DNA from: Gemmatimonadota bacterium
GTDB taxonomy: Bacteria > Gemmatimonadota > Gemmatimonadetes > Palauibacterales > KS3-K002
Length of the DNA: 59,512 nt
Assembly (NCBI GenBank): GCA_020344375.1
Contig: CP070823.1
Span: 1,745,556 to 1,805,067 of the forward strand
Direction: 5' to 3'
A program made the position numbers and the translations under genes. How positions within the stretch are numbered: position 1 is the stretch's first letter; each line of letters opens with the position of its first letter. Shown here piece by piece: positions 56,604 through 59,512 of the stretch. The notes beneath the pieces are model-generated. The model worked only from the letters and a program-made list of their open reading frames with translations. It was not told where the DNA came from and made no database searches.

Positions 56604-57152
56604 CTAACCCTTCAGCTTGCCTTCGGCGACGGCGCGAACGATGTCTGTGGTCGTCACGATTCCCTGCAGCTCGCCCCCATCGATGACCAGCAAGCGGTGT
56701 ACGCCGGCCTCCAGCATGAAGCGAGCTGCGCTCTTCACGGTCGCGTCCGATGGCAGGCTCAGCACGTCTCGGGTCATGACGTCCCCGACGCTGTGCTGAT
56801 CAAGGATGTCCCAATCCCGGGTGCGGGTCGATCGCATCCACTGCAGGGCGTCGATGTCGGGGGGCTCCCAACCTTCGGAGAAGAACTCGGACGCCGGAGT
56901 ACTGCTTCCACGCTTGCGGCGAGCTGTCTCAGGTTCGTCTTCTGACGCCCCGGGGGCCAGTGACAGGCCGGCGCTCTCTTCCTGGAAGTCGAGTATGTCT
57001 GTGGTCGAGATCACACCGATCACCGTGTCATTGGCCACGACCGGCGCGCCGCTCACCCCCTCCTCGGAGAAGATCTCCACCAGCTCCCGCAGCGTGAGAT
57101 CCGGGGAAACCGCGAGGACATCCCGCTGCATCAGATCTCTAAGGCGCAACAC
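56604..57152 (-). CDS. CBS-domain pair protein
   Basis: The product is 182 aa: two CBS motifs (LMQRDVLAVSPDLTLREL ... GVISTTDIL near the start, and VMTRDVLSLPSDATVKSAARF ... GIVTTTDIVRAV at the end) separated by a 60-residue acidic insert. It is a stand-alone nucleotide-sensing module; ligand unknown. GTG 57152 is preferred because GAGGG lies at about the right distance and the first CBS starts immediately; TTG 57173 would add seven residues. Confidence 0.87.
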   Translation of the reverse strand: MLRLRDLMQRDVLAVSPDLTLRELVEIFSEEGVSGAPVVANDTVIGVISTTDILDFQEESAGLSLAPGASEDEPETARRKRGSSTPASEFFSEGWEPPDIDALQWMRSTRTRDWDILDQHSVGDVMTRDVLSLPSDATVKSAARFMLEAGVHRLLVIDGGELQGIVTTTDIVRAVAEGKLKG

Positions 57153-57255
57153 CGATGGCCGCCCTCTCGGCAACAGGGGTCGATAGGCCTTAATGATATT
57201 CTAACGTGGACCGATGATCCTCGTCCATGCACCGGCTCTCCGTCAGCCGCAGCCC

Positions 57256-57657
57256 CTACTCCCTGGGCTCCAACTTCAGGGCTGCCGAATTGACGCAGTA
57301 GCGCTGCCCGGTGGGCGGCGGGCCGTCGTCGAAGACGTGGCCGAGGTGTGCCTCACAGACTGCGCAGAGCACCTCCGTGCGGTGCATGAACAAGCTGTTG
57401 TCAGGCTCAGTCCGTACCGCGTCGCGCTCGATCGGTTGCCAGAAGCTAGGCCAGCCTGTCCCGGAATCGTACTTCGCCTCCGACTCGAAGAGCTCGTTGC
57501 CGCAGCAGACGCAGCGGTACACGCCCTTCTCCTTCGTTTCATGATAGGCACCGGTGAACGGTCGCTCCGTGCCCTTTTGCCGGGTGATTCGGTACTGTTC
57601 CGGCGTGAGCCGGTCCCTCCACTCGGCGTCGCTCTTGTTCAGCTTGCGTTTGCGCAA
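57256..57657 (-). CDS. msrB: Peptide-methionine (R)-S-oxide reductase MsrB
   Basis: The product is 133 aa. Zinc ligands C49, C52, C98, C101, substrate motif SGTGWPSFW and active-site C121 (RYCVNSAAL) are all present. It reduces methionine-R-sulfoxide in the cytoplasm. The start is TTG 57657 with GAGGG ten bases upstream; the neighbouring MsrPQ pair covers the envelope. Confidence 0.96.
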   Translation of the reverse strand: MRKRKLNKSDAEWRDRLTPEQYRITRQKGTERPFTGAYHETKEKGVYRCVCCGNELFESEAKYDSGTGWPSFWQPIERDAVRTEPDNSLFMHRTEVLCAVCEAHLGHVFDDGPPPTGQRYCVNSAALKLEPRE

Positions 57658-57703
57658 TTTCGATATCCCTCTTTGCTGGGCTCGCTTGGCCGTGGCGCGC
57701 TCC

Positions 57704-57709
57704 TATAAT
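57704..57709 (+). promoter_or_regulatory. Consensus -10 for the metallo-beta-lactamase-fold gene
   Basis: A perfect TATAAT lies at 57704-57709, about 62 bases before the ATG at 57772. The -35 region is poor, so it may be activator-dependent. Confidence 0.42.
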
Positions 57710-57771
57710 ACGGTCCTACCTTCGATGGAGTTCTACCTTGCTCAGACACGCCAACCCTGGAGGTGAGCCAG

Positions 57772-58686
57772 ATGAAGCCTTCGGTTCGAGCCTGCCTCGC
57801 GGCGCTCGCCCTGAGCGCGGCGCCACTCGCTCTAGCCCCGTCTGTCTTCGCCCAGGCCACGGAGGACCTTCAGGTCGAGGTCGTCGAGGTCGCGTCCGGC
57901 GTCTATATGCTGGTCGGTCGCGGTGGCAACATCGGCGTGTCCCTGGGAGTTGACGGCGTCTTCCTGGTGGACGACCAGTATGCAGTGCTGAGCGACGAGA
58001 TCATTGCCGCGATTCGTGCCATCAGCGACGGTCCCATCCGCTTCGTGCTCAATACGCACTGGCACCGGGACCACGTCGACGGCAACGAGAACCTGAGTGC
58101 CGCCGGCGCGCTCATCATTGCGCACCAGAAGGTGCGTGAGCGCATGAGCGTCGAGCAGTATATCGAGGCCCTCGACCGCAGGGTACCGCCGGCACCGGAA
58201 CGAGCGTTGCCCGCCGTCACCTTCGGCGAGAGCGTGACTTTCCACCTCAATGACGAGGAGATCCATGTCTTCCACGTCAACGCCCATACCGACGGCGACG
58301 CGATCGTCCACTTCCGTAAAGGCAACGTCCTGCACATGGGCGACGTCCACTTCAGCGGAATGTATCCGTTCATCGACGTGTCGTCCGGCGGTTCCATCGA
58401 TGGGATGATCGGGGCGGTCGAGATGGTGCTGGCGATGATTGACGACGAGACCAAGGTGATTCCCGGGCATGGCCCGCTCTCCGACAAGACAGACCTCCAG
58501 GAATACCGTGACATGCTCGTGGGGGTGCGTGACGCGGTTGCCGAGCAGATCGCCATGGGTAAGGACCGGGATGCGGTGATCGCCGCCAAGCCCACCGCTG
58601 CCTTCGACCCGGAGTGGGGAGGTGTCTGGCTCAGTCCTGATCAGTTCACGGCGATCGTGTTCAGCGACCTGGCGCGCAAGAGGTAA
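57772..58686 (+). CDS. Secreted metallo-beta-lactamase-fold hydrolase
   Basis: The product is 304 aa with a signal peptide (about 1-28, ending FAQ). The metal site THWHRDHVDGN, a second H in FHVNAHTDGD, GDVHFSG and PGHGPLS are the MBL-fold ligands. It resembles periplasmic quinoprotein-relay/B3-like hydrolases; a true beta-lactamase is possible but the sequence does not decide. ATG 57772 has GGAGGTGA about six bases upstream; GTG 57763 is inside that site. Confidence 0.9.
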   Translation: MKPSVRACLAALALSAAPLALAPSVFAQATEDLQVEVVEVASGVYMLVGRGGNIGVSLGVDGVFLVDDQYAVLSDEIIAAIRAISDGPIRFVLNTHWHRDHVDGNENLSAAGALIIAHQKVRERMSVEQYIEALDRRVPPAPERALPAVTFGESVTFHLNDEEIHVFHVNAHTDGDAIVHFRKGNVLHMGDVHFSGMYPFIDVSSGGSIDGMIGAVEMVLAMIDDETKVIPGHGPLSDKTDLQEYRDMLVGVRDAVAEQIAMGKDRDAVIAAKPTAAFDPEWGGVWLSPDQFTAIVFSDLARKR

Positions 58687-58701
58687 CGCCCGCTGCACGA
58701 C

Positions 58702-59385
58702 TCAGGGCGCGCTTGCACGGCTCTGGGCCGAAGCGGCTCTGGCAGCAAGAGCCAGCGGCGCGCCCCGGCGCTTGGCGCGCCGGATCCTGAGTTGGCGTAA
58801 TCGCTCCGTCACGAGGCGATAGCCCAGCAGTATCACGAGTATCCAACCGAAGATGGCGGGCTCCCGCATATCCGCTTTCACAAGCCAGAGAAAGTGAAGC
58901 ACGCCGAGCCCCGCCGCGACGTAGACCAGCTTGTGCAGGCCGTTCCAGCGCTTTCCCCCGAGCCGCCTGATCCAGCCTTTGGTGGACGTCACGGCCAGCG
59001 GGATCAGGATCAGCAGGGCGGCGAAGCCCACGGTGATGTAGGGCCGGTCGGTGACGTCGGCCAGGATGTACTCGAGGGCGAAGAACTGGTCGACGCCGAC
59101 GTAGATGCCGAGGTGCAGGCTCGCGTAGAAGAAGGCGTACAGGCCCAGCATCCGCCGCAGCTTGATCAGCGCTCCCCAGCCGGTGAGCTGGCGGGCGGGG
59201 GTGACACTGAGCGTCAACATGAGGAACGCCAGAGCCCACCACCCCGTTCGGTGGAGGAGCTCCTCGATAGGGTTGGTGCCAAGCCCGCCCGTCAAAGCCT
59301 GCACAACGATACGGACGAGTGGCATCAGGGCAGCCACAAAGACGCCCACGCGCAGAACCCGCTCGGCCCGCTTCCGGCGTTCCAT
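58702..59385 (-). CDS. msrQ: Membrane haem subunit MsrQ of the periplasmic Met-sulfoxide reductase
   Basis: The product is 227 aa with six membrane helices. LLHRTGWWALAFLMLTLSVTPAR, RRMLGLYAFFYASLHLGIYV and RLGGKRWNGLHKLVYVAAGLGVLHF carry the haem-ligand histidines of the ferric-reductase-like MsrQ family. It feeds quinol electrons to periplasmic MsrP. ATG 59385 is seven bases after the msrP stop. Confidence 0.94.
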   Translation of the reverse strand: MERRKRAERVLRVGVFVAALMPLVRIVVQALTGGLGTNPIEELLHRTGWWALAFLMLTLSVTPARQLTGWGALIKLRRMLGLYAFFYASLHLGIYVGVDQFFALEYILADVTDRPYITVGFAALLILIPLAVTSTKGWIRRLGGKRWNGLHKLVYVAAGLGVLHFLWLVKADMREPAIFGWILVILLGYRLVTERLRQLRIRRAKRRGAPLALAARAASAQSRASAP

Positions 59386-59392
59386 GGCCCGG

Positions 59393-59512
59393 CTAGAAGT
59401 TCTTCCGCAGGTCCATGCCCGCGTAGAGCTGAGCGACCTGTTCCGCGTAGCCGTTGAACATCAACGTCGGGCGACGCCGGAGCTCCCCGATCCGCCGCTC
59501 GCGCTTCTGGCT
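59393..59512 (-). CDS. msrP: Periplasmic Met-sulfoxide reductase MsrP, C-terminal end only
   Basis: Translation of the minus strand from the window edge gives 39 codons ending [22 protein letters not shown] and a TAG stop at 59395-59393. This matches the conserved MsrP C-terminus (NGYxEQVAxLYxGMDLR). The molybdopterin-binding part lies outside the window. With msrQ downstream, it completes an envelope methionine-sulfoxide repair pair. Confidence 0.88.
   Translation of the reverse strand, partial: SQKRERRIGELRRRPTLMFNGYAEQVAQLYAGMDLRKNF

Overview
The window is a GC-rich, gene-dense bacterial chromosome segment. Its housekeeping order (thrS-infC-rpmI-rplT-pheS-pheT-coiled coil-zapA-RNA-rny-ymdB-folD-xseA-xseB-ispA-nadK-recN), the Gram-negative envelope genes (outer-membrane barrels, lipoproteins, Ccm cytochrome c maturation, MsrPQ) and zinc-ribbon Ser/Thr kinases suggest Gemmatimonadota or a close relative. 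That placement is an inference from gene content. I see no insertion sequences, prophage, CRISPR array or plasmid functions; the window looks like vertically inherited core with lineage-specific insertions.

Layout. (a) 1-5.9 kb: two tandem paralogous transmembrane Ser/Thr kinases flanked on each side by paralogous outer-membrane barrel genes on the other strand. The kinase promoters have matching geometry. (b) 5.9-23.2 kb: a nitrilase-family hydrolase lacking the usual catalytic lysine, then a long co-directional translation, division, RNA-turnover, folate, isoprenoid, NAD and DNA-repair run. It contains a transcription attenuator before thrS, an apparent ATC start for infC, and a roughly 210-nt structured RNA gene between zapA and rny, which is the position 6S RNA often takes. 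(c) 23.2-28.7 kb: a large secreted protein of unknown function, tRNA-Cys, a four-gene minor-pilin cassette and a THEP1-like NTPase. (d) 28.7-34.6 kb: a 690-base non-coding region with a minus-strand intrinsic terminator preceded by no gene and a nested palindrome, followed by ccmE-ccmF-ccmG-ccmH-ccmI-like genes and a glycine-rich secreted protein.

(e) 35-48.5 kb: peptide and amino-acid metabolism plus ion transport: M28 peptidase, lipoprotein cyclophilin, NhaC-type antiporter, D-amino acid aminotransferase, DUF819 membrane protein, ornithine aminotransferase, a bacterial SLC12-type transporter, an M61-like peptidase translationally linked to an aromatic amino acid decarboxylase, and a coiled-coil lipoprotein. 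(f) 48.7-59.5 kb: DUF1232 protein, TatA, YbaK, PolX, LigA, a Lon-like protease, a CBS protein, MsrB, a secreted metallo-beta-lactamase-fold protein, and msrQ with the 3' end of msrP.

No classical defence or mobile system is present. The most interesting candidates are the kinase/barrel module, the two structured RNA regions (14.5 kb plus strand, 28.8-29.05 kb minus strand), the palindrome upstream of ccm, and the lysine-less amidase. All identifications rest on reading motifs by eye; no database search was run.
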